Source: Nocardia aurea
GTDB lineage: Bacteria > Actinomycetota > Actinomycetes > Mycobacteriales > Mycobacteriaceae
NCBI RefSeq assembly: GCF_003123685.1
Contig: NZ_QCYJ01000005.1
Coordinates: forward strand, 248,001-312,000
DNA: 64,000 nucleotides
Direction: 5' to 3'
Below, piece by piece: positions 26,325 to 34,337 of this stretch (positions are counted from its first letter, which is position 1; each line of letters begins with the position of its first letter). The translations under genes and the position numbers were made by a program. The notes under the pieces were generated by a model. The model had not been told where the DNA came from. It saw nothing but the letters and a program-made list of their open reading frames with translations, and ran no database searches.

Positions 26325-27154
26325 CGATTCTGGGTGAGGGCCGCGGCCCATCGATGCTCGGTGGCGTCATGTTGTCGCTCGACGAGATGCAGTTCCTCAT
26401 GGAGGAATTGCAGACCGACGAGATGCCCGTCGTGCTCCAGGCGGTGGGTCGATACGACAATCGGAACGACCACGACGTAGCGATGAAAGCGGCCGCCCAG
26501 TCGCTCGTCGATCGGGAATTACTGATCGACGGTGCGGTACATCAGGAACTCGAAGACCGCCTGCGGACGCTCAACCGCCCGCACTGGGTGCTGGCGCTGC
26601 GGCTCGTCGTCGAGGGACAGGTGAGTCGGATGTGTCTCGCGAAGGGCGACGACCTGGTTATCGTCGCCCTCCGCGGGCCCGATTCGTATGCCATCGACGA
26701 GGTCCAGGAAGATCTGCCCGGTCCGATGATCGCGGCCCTCGGTGCCGCCGAACCACTCGAACTGACCGGGATGAACGCTCGAACCGATATGCTCGCACCG
26801 ATTTTCGAGGACACCGGGGACAGCGCGGCCACCGCGAACCGGCTCGCGAAGGTCGGCAACCCCGCGCGTGACGCACAGGTTCTCGCCTCGGCACTGGTCG
26901 AGATCCGTTCGCACGTGCAGATCTCCGGCGTGGTGTACGGCGACGGCACCCGCGATATCGCCGACAATCACATCGCCGTCTTCAACACCAGGGGCGGACG
27001 GTTCATCATCACCGCCAGCGTCGCCGACGACGGCACCAAATGGTCGTCGATCAGCAGCGGCACGAACGCCCGTCTGCGCCAAGCCCTGCTCGACCTGATC
27101 GACTCCCTGCCCGAGCGAGCGGATTTCCCGACCGACAAGGCGAAATCCGTCTGA
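26321..27154 (+). CDS. espG: ESX secretion-associated protein, EspG family
   Basis: 277 residues with the EspG fold pattern: alternating strands and helices with the central segments LALRLVVEGQVSRMCLAKGDDLVIVALRG and a GGRFIITASVADDGTKWSSIS C-terminal strand. EspG proteins are cytosolic chaperones that bind the tip of PE-PPE heterodimers before type VII secretion. It overlaps the PPE gene by GTGA. ATG 26354 and ATG 26369 are weaker alternatives. No ESX core gene (EccB-EccE, EsxAB) is in the window, so this is an orphan cassette. Confidence 0.85.
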   Translation: MTILGEGRGPSMLGGVMLSLDEMQFLMEELQTDEMPVVLQAVGRYDNRNDHDVAMKAAAQSLVDRELLIDGAVHQELEDRLRTLNRPHWVLALRLVVEGQVSRMCLAKGDDLVIVALRGPDSYAIDEVQEDLPGPMIAALGAAEPLELTGMNARTDMLAPIFEDTGDSAATANRLAKVGNPARDAQVLASALVEIRSHVQISGVVYGDGTRDIADNHIAVFNTRGGRFIITASVADDGTKWSSISSGTNARLRQALLDLIDSLPERADFPTDKAKSV

Positions 27155-27157
27155 ACG

Positions 27158-27820
27158 TCAGCCCATCGGGTCGTCGGGGGTGGGTGCCACCTCGAAGGTG
27201 AACGGCGGGACGAATCGGCCCCACCGCAGGCATTCCCAGCCACCGTCGACCCGTGGGGACAATTCGATGGTCTCGGTGTTGTCCAGATGGTTGTTCGTGG
27301 TGAACGGCGGGGTGACACCCGCGACACTGCGGGCAACCAATCGCATTGCCGCGCCGTGGGTGACGAGCACGACGTCACCCACGTCCGCACCGGCGAGGTA
27401 CTCCGCGCGCACGTTCTCGATCACGGGCAGGAACCGCGCGAGCACCTCGTGACCGGACTCGCCGCCGGGAGCGCGCTGCGCCAGGTCGCCGTCGTGCCAG
27501 GACCGGTAGATCCGCTGGAAGATCTCGTGCGCCTCCACGTCGCCGCGGCCCTCCATATCGCCGACCTGCACTTCGTACACGCCGTCGAGGACCGACGCCG
27601 CCACGCCGGTGGTGGCTTCGATATAGCCCGCGGTTTGTCTGGCGCGCAGCGCCGCCGAGGAGAACAGGGCAACCGGCGGCGCGAGCAGCGACGAACCGAA
27701 GGTCTTCGCCTGTGCCGCACCACGTTCGGTCAACGGGAGCCCCGGCACCCTGGTGTCGAGAATCTTGGCGACATTTCCCTCGGTTTCGCCGTGCCGGACC
27801 AGAATCAACTTGCCACTCAC
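27158..27820 (-). CDS. Phosphoglycerate mutase / histidine phosphatase family protein (Rv3837c-like)
   Basis: 220 residues with the catalytic VRHGETEGN motif near the N-terminus and the second VTHGAAMR His region near residue 152. It belongs to the branch of histidine phosphatases that removes phosphate from small metabolites. GTG 27820 overlaps the pheA stop by GTGA, showing translational coupling. The longer frame to 27856 is rejected for that reason. The pheA-phosphatase pairing equals Rv3838c-Rv3837c; a role next to aromatic-amino-acid synthesis is inferred from linkage only. Confidence 0.9.
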   Translation of the reverse strand: MSGKLILVRHGETEGNVAKILDTRVPGLPLTERGAAQAKTFGSSLLAPPVALFSSAALRARQTAGYIEATTGVAASVLDGVYEVQVGDMEGRGDVEAHEIFQRIYRSWHDGDLAQRAPGGESGHEVLARFLPVIENVRAEYLAGADVGDVVLVTHGAAMRLVARSVAGVTPPFTTNNHLDNTETIELSPRVDGGWECLRWGRFVPPFTFEVAPTPDDPMG

Positions 27821-28734
27821 AGATCCGCCACCCCCTTTCGCAATTGGATCAGCCATTCCGCGCCCGCTTCGTCCGACGGCGGCGGTGTACCGGTGGCCGA
27901 GGTCGCCGGCCAGGAACCGAGGTATCGGATCCTGCCCGCTGTTCGGTGCAGCGCCTTGAGCGCCTCGGCCACCGCGGTGTCGTCGATATGTCCCACACAG
28001 TCCAGGTAGAAGCGATAGGTTCCCATCCCCGTGCGGGTCGGACGGGATTCGATTCTGGTCAGGTCGATCCCCCTGGTCGCGAATTCGGCGAACGCGCGCA
28101 TGAGCGAACCCGGCTCGTTGGTGAGCTCGAGCACGATCGAGGTCCGGTCGGCGCCGGTCGCCGGGGGCGCCACCCTCGGGCGGGTGACCAGGACGAAACG
28201 CGTGATCGCCTGGTCGTGATCGGCGACACCGGAGGCCAGGGCCGTGAGACCGAGCCGTTCACCCGCGAGGGCGGTCGACACGGCCGCGTCGGCGCGTTCG
28301 GCGACCACATCTTCGGCCGCGGCCGCGTTGGACGCCGAGGTGAACATCTGCGCATCCGGCAGGTGCCGGGAAACCCAGTCGCGAACCTGCGCGCCCGCGA
28401 CCGGATACGCGGCCAGCAGCCGCACATCGGCGAGCGTGGTGCCGGTCCCGGCCAGGATGGTGAAACTGACCTCGAGTTCTGTCTCGGCGACGATCTGCAA
28501 TCGCGGCCCGATCGCCAGCGAGTCCAGCGTGGCCGAGATGGAACCCTCGACCGAACTCTCGATCGGGACCACCGCGCCCTCGACGGTTCCGGATCGGATC
28601 AGGTCGAGCGCGCCGCCCTGACTCGGCGCGGCCACCCGTTCCACGGGCGCGTCGAAGACACCCGCCGATTCGAACTGGGCGAGCGCCATCTCGGTGAACG
28701 TTCCTGACGGTCCGAAGTACGCGATTCGGGGCAC
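27817..28734 (-). CDS. pheA: Prephenate dehydratase
   Basis: 305 residues. The catalytic domain starts PRIAYFGPSGTFTEMAL and contains the TRF motif (DHDQAITRFVLVTR) near residue 180. A C-terminal ACT domain with the ESRPTRTG regulatory motif binds Phe. Converts prephenate to phenylpyruvate in phenylalanine biosynthesis, in the cytosol. The start is a GTG (complement of 28732-28734). The phosphoglycerate-mutase-like gene follows in a GTGA overlap. Feedback inhibition by Phe is inferred from the ACT domain. Confidence 0.96.
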   Translation of the reverse strand: MPRIAYFGPSGTFTEMALAQFESAGVFDAPVERVAAPSQGGALDLIRSGTVEGAVVPIESSVEGSISATLDSLAIGPRLQIVAETELEVSFTILAGTGTTLADVRLLAAYPVAGAQVRDWVSRHLPDAQMFTSASNAAAAEDVVAERADAAVSTALAGERLGLTALASGVADHDQAITRFVLVTRPRVAPPATGADRTSIVLELTNEPGSLMRAFAEFATRGIDLTRIESRPTRTGMGTYRFYLDCVGHIDDTAVAEALKALHRTAGRIRYLGSWPATSATGTPPPSDEAGAEWLIQLRKGVADL

Positions 28735-28795
28735 AACTACGAGATTACTGGCGCGACCGGTGGGCGCGTGGCGAGTGGATGCCCGGAAATCGCGG

Positions 28796-29230
28796 TCAAC
28801 CGACGTCCAGCACGGTCAGCGCCCCGATCACCGCCTCGGCGGCCTCGGTCTCGATGGCGAGCAGCACCCCGCGCAGCGCCTCGACCGCGGGTGGTTTCAA
28901 CGCGGTCAGGAACGCGATATCGGGACGGGCCAGGGCGAGGCGGATGTCCTCGCCGCACAGCGCGGCCACGGTCGCCGCGATGATGGCCAGGGCACGTTCT
29001 CCGGAATCGGTGCGTGCCACGAACCCCGTGTCGGTATGGACGATGCCCGCGAGGAAATCCGCGATCTCGGCGTCGGGACGATCCGCCGACAGGCGCGGAA
29101 CTCCGGTCTGCGCACCGGAACCCGTGTCGCACACCAGACCCCGTACCAGACTGCGCCGCGCGGGCGCGGTCAGCGAGATGAGCACGGGTTCGGCCTCGGA
29201 ACCATGACCCGTTTGCGCGCCGTTCACCAC
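28796..29230 (-). CDS. Conserved hypothetical protein, helical
   Basis: 144 residues, mostly Ala/Leu-rich helices with no recognised motif. GTG 29230 is chosen because TACCGT lies 7 nt upstream on the minus strand and no Shine-Dalgarno exists, a leaderless arrangement. It is divergent from the DUF2470 gene and its IdeR box at 29352-29370, which may influence both genes. It ends 61 bp upstream of pheA on the same strand and could be co-transcribed into it. Confidence 0.6.
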   Translation of the reverse strand: MVNGAQTGHGSEAEPVLISLTAPARRSLVRGLVCDTGSGAQTGVPRLSADRPDAEIADFLAGIVHTDTGFVARTDSGERALAIIAATVAALCGEDIRLALARPDIAFLTALKPPAVEALRGVLLAIETEAAEAVIGALTVLDVG

Positions 29231-29351
29231 GGGGTCAACGGTAGCGTGCCGCGCACGGCGCGGCGGCACCTCCATCGTCCTTCCGTGCCCGCACCGGGGG
29301 ATCCTCCGAAATCCGTTCGGTGCGAACGCTTGCGGAACCTCACCCGGTGAC

Positions 29352-29370
29352 TTAGCTTAGGTTTACCTAA
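29352..29370. promoter_or_regulatory. IdeR/DtxR iron box
   Basis: TTAGCTTAGGTTTACCTAA matches the mycobacterial IdeR consensus TTAGGTTAGGCTAACCTAA at 16 of 19 positions. It lies 43 bp before the start of the DUF2470 gene. From memory, the M. tuberculosis counterpart Rv3839 belongs to the IdeR-repressed iron-starvation regulon. Repression in iron-replete cells is inferred. Confidence 0.85.
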
Positions 29371-29413
29371 TTCTTCTTCGCCGTTCTCGAACGTCCATCA
29401 TTCGGAGGTCCGC

Positions 29414-30175
29414 ATGCCGAACCAGACCGTCACACCGACCACTGCCGAGCGAGTGCGCAACGCGTGCGCCCACGCCGAGCAGGCGGTGCTGGCACTACCC
29501 GGCATCGACCCCACACCGACCTCCGTGCACTACCTGCGCCAGTGCGGCGACGTCGTGATCGCCGTCCCGTCCGGATCCACCGCGGCGGTACTGATCGGCA
29601 ACTCCAGCCCCGGCGGCGCGGCCGCCGTCCTCGAACTCACCGACCACGCCCCACTGCCACTGCGCGAACCCGTACGCGCGCTGGTCTGGCTACGCGGCGT
29701 GGTCCGCGCCGTACCCGTCCCCGCACAACGCGCGCTGGCCTCCGAAGTCGCCAAGGACCACCCCGACCCGGCACTGCTCGACGTCGGACACACAGCGACA
29801 CTGCTACGACTGGTGATCGGCTCCGCCGTCATGGCCGACGCCACCGGCGCCGAATCGGTCTGCGTCGACCAACTGCGGCTGGCCCAACCCGACCCGTTCT
29901 GCACGGTCGAATCGGCATGGCTGCAACACATGGAATCCGACCACGGCGACCTCGTCACCCAACTCGCCCGCCACCTGCCGCCGAAACTCCAGACCGGAGC
30001 CGTCTACCCGCTCGCCATCGACCGCTACGGCATCACACTGCGCGTCGAAGGCCACGACGGCGACCACGATTTCCGCCTCACCTTCAGCGCCCCCGCCGAC
30101 GATATCGAGGCCTTGAGCCGCGCCGTCCGCACACTGGCGGGCTGCCCCTTCCTCAACGGGCTGCGGCGACTCTAG
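29414..30175 (+). CDS. DUF2470-domain protein (Rv3839-like, iron-regulated)
   Basis: 253 residues. The C-terminal part (about 165-250: SAWLQHMESDHGDLVTQLARHL ... LRVEGHDGDHDFRLTFSAPADD) is a DUF2470 domain, found at the C-terminus of HugZ-like heme-degrading proteins. The N-terminal part is a degenerate FMN-split-barrel-like region. A role in heme or iron handling is inferred from the domain and the strong IdeR box. Start ATG 29414 follows GGAGG. A strong hairpin terminator follows. Confidence 0.85.
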   Translation: MPNQTVTPTTAERVRNACAHAEQAVLALPGIDPTPTSVHYLRQCGDVVIAVPSGSTAAVLIGNSSPGGAAAVLELTDHAPLPLREPVRALVWLRGVVRAVPVPAQRALASEVAKDHPDPALLDVGHTATLLRLVIGSAVMADATGAESVCVDQLRLAQPDPFCTVESAWLQHMESDHGDLVTQLARHLPPKLQTGAVYPLAIDRYGITLRVEGHDGDHDFRLTFSAPADDIEALSRAVRTLAGCPFLNGLRRL

Positions 30176-30180
30176 CGGCC

Positions 30181-30206
30181 GGGGCCGCGGGGTTCGCGGC
30201 CCCTTT
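30181..30206 (+). terminator. Rho-independent terminator after the DUF2470 gene
   Basis: 9-bp GC arms 30181-30189 and 30195-30203 with a 5-nt loop are followed by TTTGT. The stem starts 5 bp after the stop codon. Confidence 0.8.
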
Positions 30207-30273
30207 GTCTCGCGTCCGAGCGGTCGAGACTCGCGACTGCGTCGCATGCGCTTCGACCGCTCGGACGCGAGAC
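30207..30273. repeat. 21-bp perfect inverted repeat with 25-bp spacer
   Basis: Arms 30207-30227 and 30253-30273 are exact reverse complements (starting GTCTCGCGTCCGAGCGGTCG). The spacer itself is rich in GCGACTGCG/GCGCATGCG-type words. The element abuts the terminator. It resembles dispersed palindromic repeats of actinobacteria more than a second terminator. Confidence 0.75.
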
Positions 30274-30619
30274 GGCCGCGAACCGGGGCGCTCGTAAGGC
30301 TCGCGCCGGGCGGGGTTGGGTGGGTGGGGAATCGTCTGATGGGGTACTTGGTGTGGCTCGGTTGTGGTGGGGCTGGTTCGGAGGGTCGCGATTACGGCAG
30401 ATCTTCGAGGAAGTCGGAGTGGGACCGCGCACGAAAAACGCGCCTGCCGTTGCCGCGCTGGTCGTTGTCCGAGACTCCGCGCTCGGCGGTCGACGTGGGG
30501 CGTCATGAACGAGTCCGACGGGTCGAGGGAGTCCGCTGAGACGGGGGCAGCTGGGGCTCGGACGTCTTATCGGGTGCGGCGCACGGTCTATGGGTGGTGT
30601 GGGCAATAGATTCGGTCGG
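30274..30619. other. Intergenic region before the CPBP protease gene
   Basis: About 345 bp. G-rich direct motifs (GGTTGGGTGGGTGGGG near 30313) and no convincing gene; frames on both strands are antisense or have no start context. TAGATT (30607-30612) near its end serves as the -10 for the next gene. Confidence 0.4.
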
Positions 30620-31411
30620 GTGAGCGCTGAGTCGAAGGGCGAATGGGCCGAATCCGTGTCGGGGGATCGGGAACGGTTCGCGATCAAGGTCGAGGTCGCG
30701 ATTGTGTTGTCCATCACCTTCGGGCTGAGTGGGCTGAACGCGGCGCTGTCGCTGATCGACAGTGCGCTGTCGCCGGAAGGGGTCGGGGGGCGGACGGTCG
30801 CGCTCAATGCGTCGCGTTCCACGGCGTCGTTGCTCGACCTGCTGTTCCAACTGCTCGGGGTGTTGCGGCTGACCGGCTGGGCGGCACTCGGGTTGTATCT
30901 GCTGTGGCGCAGTGGGATCGGGCCGCGCCTGATCGGGTTGGCCAGGATCGGGGTGCGGCGGGATGTGCTGCCGGGACTGGCGCTCGCGGCGGTGATCGGG
31001 GTTCCGGGGCTCGCGCTGTATCTGATAGCGCACAGCATGGGGGTGAGTGTGACGATCGTCCCCAGCTCGCTCGGCGACCACTGGTGGCGACTACCGGCGC
31101 TGATCCTTTCCGCCTGCGCGAATTCGGTGGCCGAGGAAGTTCTCGTGGTGGCGTACCTGATCACCCGGCTACGAAGGCTCGGCTGGTCGGAGAACTCCTC
31201 GCTGTTCGCCTCGGCGCTGCTCCGCGGCAGCTACCACCTCTACCAGGGCGTCGGCGGTGGGCTCGGAAATCTGGTGATGGGCTTGATCTTCGGGAGATTC
31301 TGGCAGCGCACCAACCGACTGTGGCCGCTCGTACTCGCGCATGCGACCATCGATGCGGTGGCCTACATCGGCTATACGTTGCTACGAGGTCACGTTTCCT
31401 GGTTGCCGTAA
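30620..31411 (+). CDS. CPBP-family intramembrane metalloprotease
   Basis: 263-residue membrane protein with about eight hydrophobic segments. CPBP/Abi motifs are SVAEEVLVVAYLITRLRR (Glu-Glu pair, Arg), SYHLYQG and the final LAHATIDA His. These coordinate zinc in the membrane for prenyl-protease-like cleavage. GTG 30620 is chosen because TAGATT lies 7 nt upstream; ATG 30590 is an alternative. Possible immunity-protein or protein-maturation role is not decided by context. Confidence 0.85.
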   Translation: MSAESKGEWAESVSGDRERFAIKVEVAIVLSITFGLSGLNAALSLIDSALSPEGVGGRTVALNASRSTASLLDLLFQLLGVLRLTGWAALGLYLLWRSGIGPRLIGLARIGVRRDVLPGLALAAVIGVPGLALYLIAHSMGVSVTIVPSSLGDHWWRLPALILSACANSVAEEVLVVAYLITRLRRLGWSENSSLFASALLRGSYHLYQGVGGGLGNLVMGLIFGRFWQRTNRLWPLVLAHATIDAVAYIGYTLLRGHVSWLP

Positions 31412-31544
31412 CGACAGCGGTCGAATCCGGGATTATCGAGAGAACGTGTGTACCGAATCCGGCCGCCGACGAGTGCTCGGAGGCGGATGAAGCGCCGCTC
31501 ACGACACCACCACCCAGCGATCCACGATCAGTAGAGTCGGAACG

Positions 31545-32939
31545 ATGAACGGCGACGACCCCCAGTTCAAGGACCGCAGACGCGGGGTTCCGCCGCCACC
31601 ACCGGCACGCGGCGGCGACCCGGCGCAGCGCCCGCAGCCCCCGCGACAGCGTCCCCCGCAGCAGCCGCACCGGCCACCGCCCCCGCAACAGGGTCGCGGA
31701 CCGGTGCCGTCGCATATCGAGCCGACCAAACGGCTGCACCGCGACGCCGTGGAACAGCCGCTTGCCTACTCCCAGCCGCCCGCCGAACCGATCATCCGGC
31801 GCACCGCGCCTCCCCCGCGCCCGAACCGGCGGACCCACGCGCCGACCCAGCGGCCGGAGCCGTTCAACGAACCCGCGCCGCGCGGCCGGAACGCGCCGCC
31901 GCCCCAGCGACCGCAGTCCCGGCGCAACGACCAGCCGCCACCGTCCGGACCGCCGCCGAGCGCGCACGGCCGGGCACCCCAGCCGCCGCGTCGACGCCGC
32001 AAACGTCATCCGTTCCGGTGGTTCCTGGTATTCCTGCTGGTGCTGGTGCTCGCCGCGATCGGCGGGATCTTCCATCTCGACGGCAAACTCGTTCGCATCG
32101 ACGCGCTCGCGGGCTACACGGATCGGGTCGGCGACACGCCCGGAACCAACTGGCTGCTCGTCGGTTCGGACGGACGCGGCGGGCTCTCCTCGGAACAGGA
32201 ACAGGAACTCGCCACCGGCGGCGAGGTCGGGCCCGAGCGCACCGACACGATCATGCTGGTGCACATCCCGAAATCCGGTGACACCACGCTCATCAGCCTG
32301 CCGCGTGACTCCTACGTCTCCATTCCGGGCCACGGCAAGGACAAACTGAACGCCGCCTTCGCATTCGGCGGTCCGCAACTGCTCGTGCAGACCGTCGAGA
32401 TCGCGACCGGCCTGCGGGTCGATCACTACGCGCAGATCGGATTCGCCGGATTCGCCGGGATCGTCGACTCGCTCGGCGGAATCGACGTCTGCGTGCCGAT
32501 GGCGATCGACGATCCGCTCGCGGGTATCGACCTGCAACCCGGATGCCAGAAACTCGACGGCCCCACCGCTCTCGGATTCGTGCGCAGCCGCGCTACCGCG
32601 CTCGCCGATATCGACCGCATGAACAATCAGCGGTTGTTCATGGCGGCCCTGTTGAAGAAGGCCACTTCGGGTGCCACCCTGGCGAATCCGTTCAAACTGT
32701 GGCCATTGGCGACCGATACGGTCGGCTCACTGAAGGTGGACGAGGGCGATCACCTGTGGGATCTCGGGAAGCTCGGCTGGTCGCTGCGCGGTGATACCGT
32801 CGCGACCACGGTGCCGATCGGCGGGTTCGAGGACACCGACAGCGGCAATGTCGTGGTGTGGGACAAGTCGAAGGCGAGTCAGTTCTTCGACGCGCTCGCC
32901 ACCGATCAACCGGTCCCGGAGGCGTTGCTGACGCGGTAG
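31545..32939 (+). CDS. LytR-CpsA-Psr (LCP) family cell-wall glycopolymer transferase
   Basis: 464 residues. The first 155 are Pro/Arg-rich and cytoplasmic. One helix is at 158-176. The LCP domain follows with NWLLVGSDGRGG, ERTDTIMLVHI, TLISLPRDSYV, DKLNAAFAFGG and FVRSRATALADIDRMNNQ. LCP proteins join arabinogalactan or teichoic-type polymers to peptidoglycan outside the cell. ATG 31545 follows TAGAGT (31532-31537) by 7 nt, a leaderless arrangement. The M. tuberculosis counterpart here is the short LytR-type gene Rv3840 (from memory). Confidence 0.93.
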   Translation: MNGDDPQFKDRRRGVPPPPPARGGDPAQRPQPPRQRPPQQPHRPPPPQQGRGPVPSHIEPTKRLHRDAVEQPLAYSQPPAEPIIRRTAPPPRPNRRTHAPTQRPEPFNEPAPRGRNAPPPQRPQSRRNDQPPPSGPPPSAHGRAPQPPRRRRKRHPFRWFLVFLLVLVLAAIGGIFHLDGKLVRIDALAGYTDRVGDTPGTNWLLVGSDGRGGLSSEQEQELATGGEVGPERTDTIMLVHIPKSGDTTLISLPRDSYVSIPGHGKDKLNAAFAFGGPQLLVQTVEIATGLRVDHYAQIGFAGFAGIVDSLGGIDVCVPMAIDDPLAGIDLQPGCQKLDGPTALGFVRSRATALADIDRMNNQRLFMAALLKKATSGATLANPFKLWPLATDTVGSLKVDEGDHLWDLGKLGWSLRGDTVATTVPIGGFEDTDSGNVVVWDKSKASQFFDALATDQPVPEALLTR

Positions 32940-32948
32940 CGTCGAGAT

Positions 32949-33488
32949 ATGGCCGACACCGATGTGTCCTTCGACGTCCTGTTGCGCGACCGGATACGGC
33001 AGGGTCTCACCGTGGCCCAGCAGTATCTGGCCGCCGCGGTCTACTTCGATTCCCAACGGCTGCCCCGATTGGGCGCGCAATGCTATGACCTGTCCCACGA
33101 ACATCGCGGACACGCGCTGCGCATGATCCAGTACCTGCTCGACCGCGATGTGACCGTCCGGGTCGGCAGCATCGGCGCGGTGCGGGAGGATTTCGACTCG
33201 CCGCGCGCCGCGGTCGCGTTCCTGCTCGAGGTGGAGCGAACGTCGACGGGCGATATCACCGACCTCACCCGCGCGGCCCGTGAATCCGGCGACTACCTGG
33301 GCGAAGGGTTCACCCAATGGTTCCTGAAAGAGCAATTGGAGAATGTCGCCGGTATGACCCGGCTGCTGGCCGTGATCGATCGCGCCGACGGCGACCTGTT
33401 CGACGTGGAGGACTTCCTCCGTCGTGAGCCATTCCGCAACCGGAACGACGGAGCGGCTCCGAAAATGGCGGGAGCGGCCCAAAAATAA
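32949..33488 (+). CDS. Ferritin-like subunit with a degenerate ferroxidase site
   Basis: 179-residue four-helix ferritin. Aligned to the next gene product, ligands that normally bind the diiron site are changed: Ala23 replaces Glu27, His52 replaces Glu56, and Asn132 replaces Glu136, while His55, Glu96 and Gln129 remain. Oxidation at this site is therefore doubtful. It may co-assemble with the active subunit encoded just downstream or act as a core-nucleating or DNA/redox cage. ATG 32949 follows TAGCGT (which contains the LCP stop codon) by 6 nt. The next gene has its own IdeR box after the stop. Confidence 0.9.
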   Translation: MADTDVSFDVLLRDRIRQGLTVAQQYLAAAVYFDSQRLPRLGAQCYDLSHEHRGHALRMIQYLLDRDVTVRVGSIGAVREDFDSPRAAVAFLLEVERTSTGDITDLTRAARESGDYLGEGFTQWFLKEQLENVAGMTRLLAVIDRADGDLFDVEDFLRREPFRNRNDGAAPKMAGAAQK

Positions 33489-33507
33489 TTAGGCAACACT
33501 AGCCTCA
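33489..33507. promoter_or_regulatory. IdeR box upstream of bfrB-like ferritin
   Basis: TTAGGCAACACTAGCCTCA matches the IdeR consensus at 13 of 19 positions. TAATCT (33547-33552) lies 7 nt before the ferritin start at 33560, so the box is centred about 60 bp upstream of the likely transcription start. In M. tuberculosis IdeR activates bfrB from upstream sites; the same placement here supports activation rather than repression. Confidence 0.78.
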
Positions 33508-33559
33508 ATAAGGGTGTACTTGGATGACACGCGCGCTGACCAGCGATAATCTCTGTGTC

Positions 33560-34108
33560 ATGTCCAGCCATCCGGAATCACCACAGAGCAAATTCCATGG
33601 TCTGCTGCACGACCAGATCCGGCACGAATTCAATGCCGAACATCAATACATCGCCATGGCGGTGTGGTTCGACAATGCGGATCTGCCGGTGCTGGCCAAG
33701 CGCTTCTACAAGCAGGCCGTGGAAGAACGTAATCACGCCCTGATGATCGTGCAGTACTTCCTCGACCGGGACATCAGCGTCGAGCTGTCCGGTGTCGACT
33801 CCGCGAAGTCGCAGTTCGAGAATGTCCGCGAAGCGATCGCCTTGGCGCTGGCCCAGGAGAAGAACGTCACCGATCAGATCGTCCGGCTCGCGAGCACGGC
33901 CCGCGAAGAGGGCGACTACCTCGGCGAACAGTTCATGCAGTGGTTCTTGAAGGAGCAGGTCGAGGAGGTCGCGAATATGACCACCCTGCTCAACGTCACC
34001 GATCGTGCCGGGTCGAACCTGTTCGATCTCGAGGACTTCATCCGCCGCGAAATGAGTGGACCAGCCGATGCGTCAGGTGCCCCGTCTACTGCCGGCGGCA
34101 GTATCTGA
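33560..34108 (+). CDS. bfrB: Iron-storage ferritin (BfrB-type)
   Basis: 182 residues, full ferroxidase set: Glu27 (NAEHQYIAMAVWF), Glu55/Glu56 and His59 (VEERNHALMIVQY), Glu100, Gln133, Glu136. Stores oxidised iron as a mineral in a 24-mer in the cytosol. An upstream ATG at 33524 was rejected because TAATCT sits 7 nt before ATG 33560. Regulated by the IdeR box at 33489. Followed by a strong terminator at 34125. The paralogue upstream lacks ligands, so the two may form mixed cages. Confidence 0.94.
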   Translation: MSSHPESPQSKFHGLLHDQIRHEFNAEHQYIAMAVWFDNADLPVLAKRFYKQAVEERNHALMIVQYFLDRDISVELSGVDSAKSQFENVREAIALALAQEKNVTDQIVRLASTAREEGDYLGEQFMQWFLKEQVEEVANMTTLLNVTDRAGSNLFDLEDFIRREMSGPADASGAPSTAGGSI

Positions 34109-34124
34109 TCTCCTTTACCACGAA

Positions 34125-34160
34125 AAAAGGTAGCCGCGGCTCGCGCCACGGCTACCTTTT
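34125..34160 (+). terminator. Rho-independent terminator after bfrB
   Basis: 12-bp arms 34125-34136 and 34149-34160 (AAAAGGTAGCCG and its complement) with a 12-nt loop; the stem's own T run and GTTTCG follow. Confidence 0.88.
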
Positions 34161-34177
34161 GTTTCGCCTACGTCCGA

Positions 34178-34234
34178 TTACAAGCTGCGCAGGGTGTCGA
34201 TCAGACCGGTGAGCAGCACGACGATCGCTTCCAT
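34178..34234 (-). CDS. Possible 18-aa hydrophobic small protein
   Basis: ATG (complement of 34232-34234) is preceded by AGGAAGTAGGGA, a good ribosome site, and opens an 18-codon frame ending in TAA at 34178-34180. The peptide (MEAIVVLLTGLIDTLRSL) is amphipathic. It lies in the ferritin-DUF5926 gap. No homologue is known to me, and its size makes the call uncertain. A leader peptide or a short membrane-active peptide are both possible. Confidence 0.35.
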   Translation of the reverse strand: MEAIVVLLTGLIDTLRSL

Positions 34235-34337
34235 GATTTCCCTACTTCCTCATGTGTTCGGTTAGGTTTCCCTATTAACCGGGTGGACATCGGAAATAAC
34301 TTTTCTTCAGAAAATCGCTCGAGCGAGTGGCGTCGAA

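Noticed and set aside
30207..30273. Second terminator for the DUF2470 gene
   Set aside because: A good terminator with T run already precedes it; the 25-bp loop is too long and no T run follows.
34262..34280. IdeR-like TTAGGTTTCCCTATTAACC upstream of the 18-aa frame
   Set aside because: Only about half of the positions match the IdeR consensus, and the right half does not.
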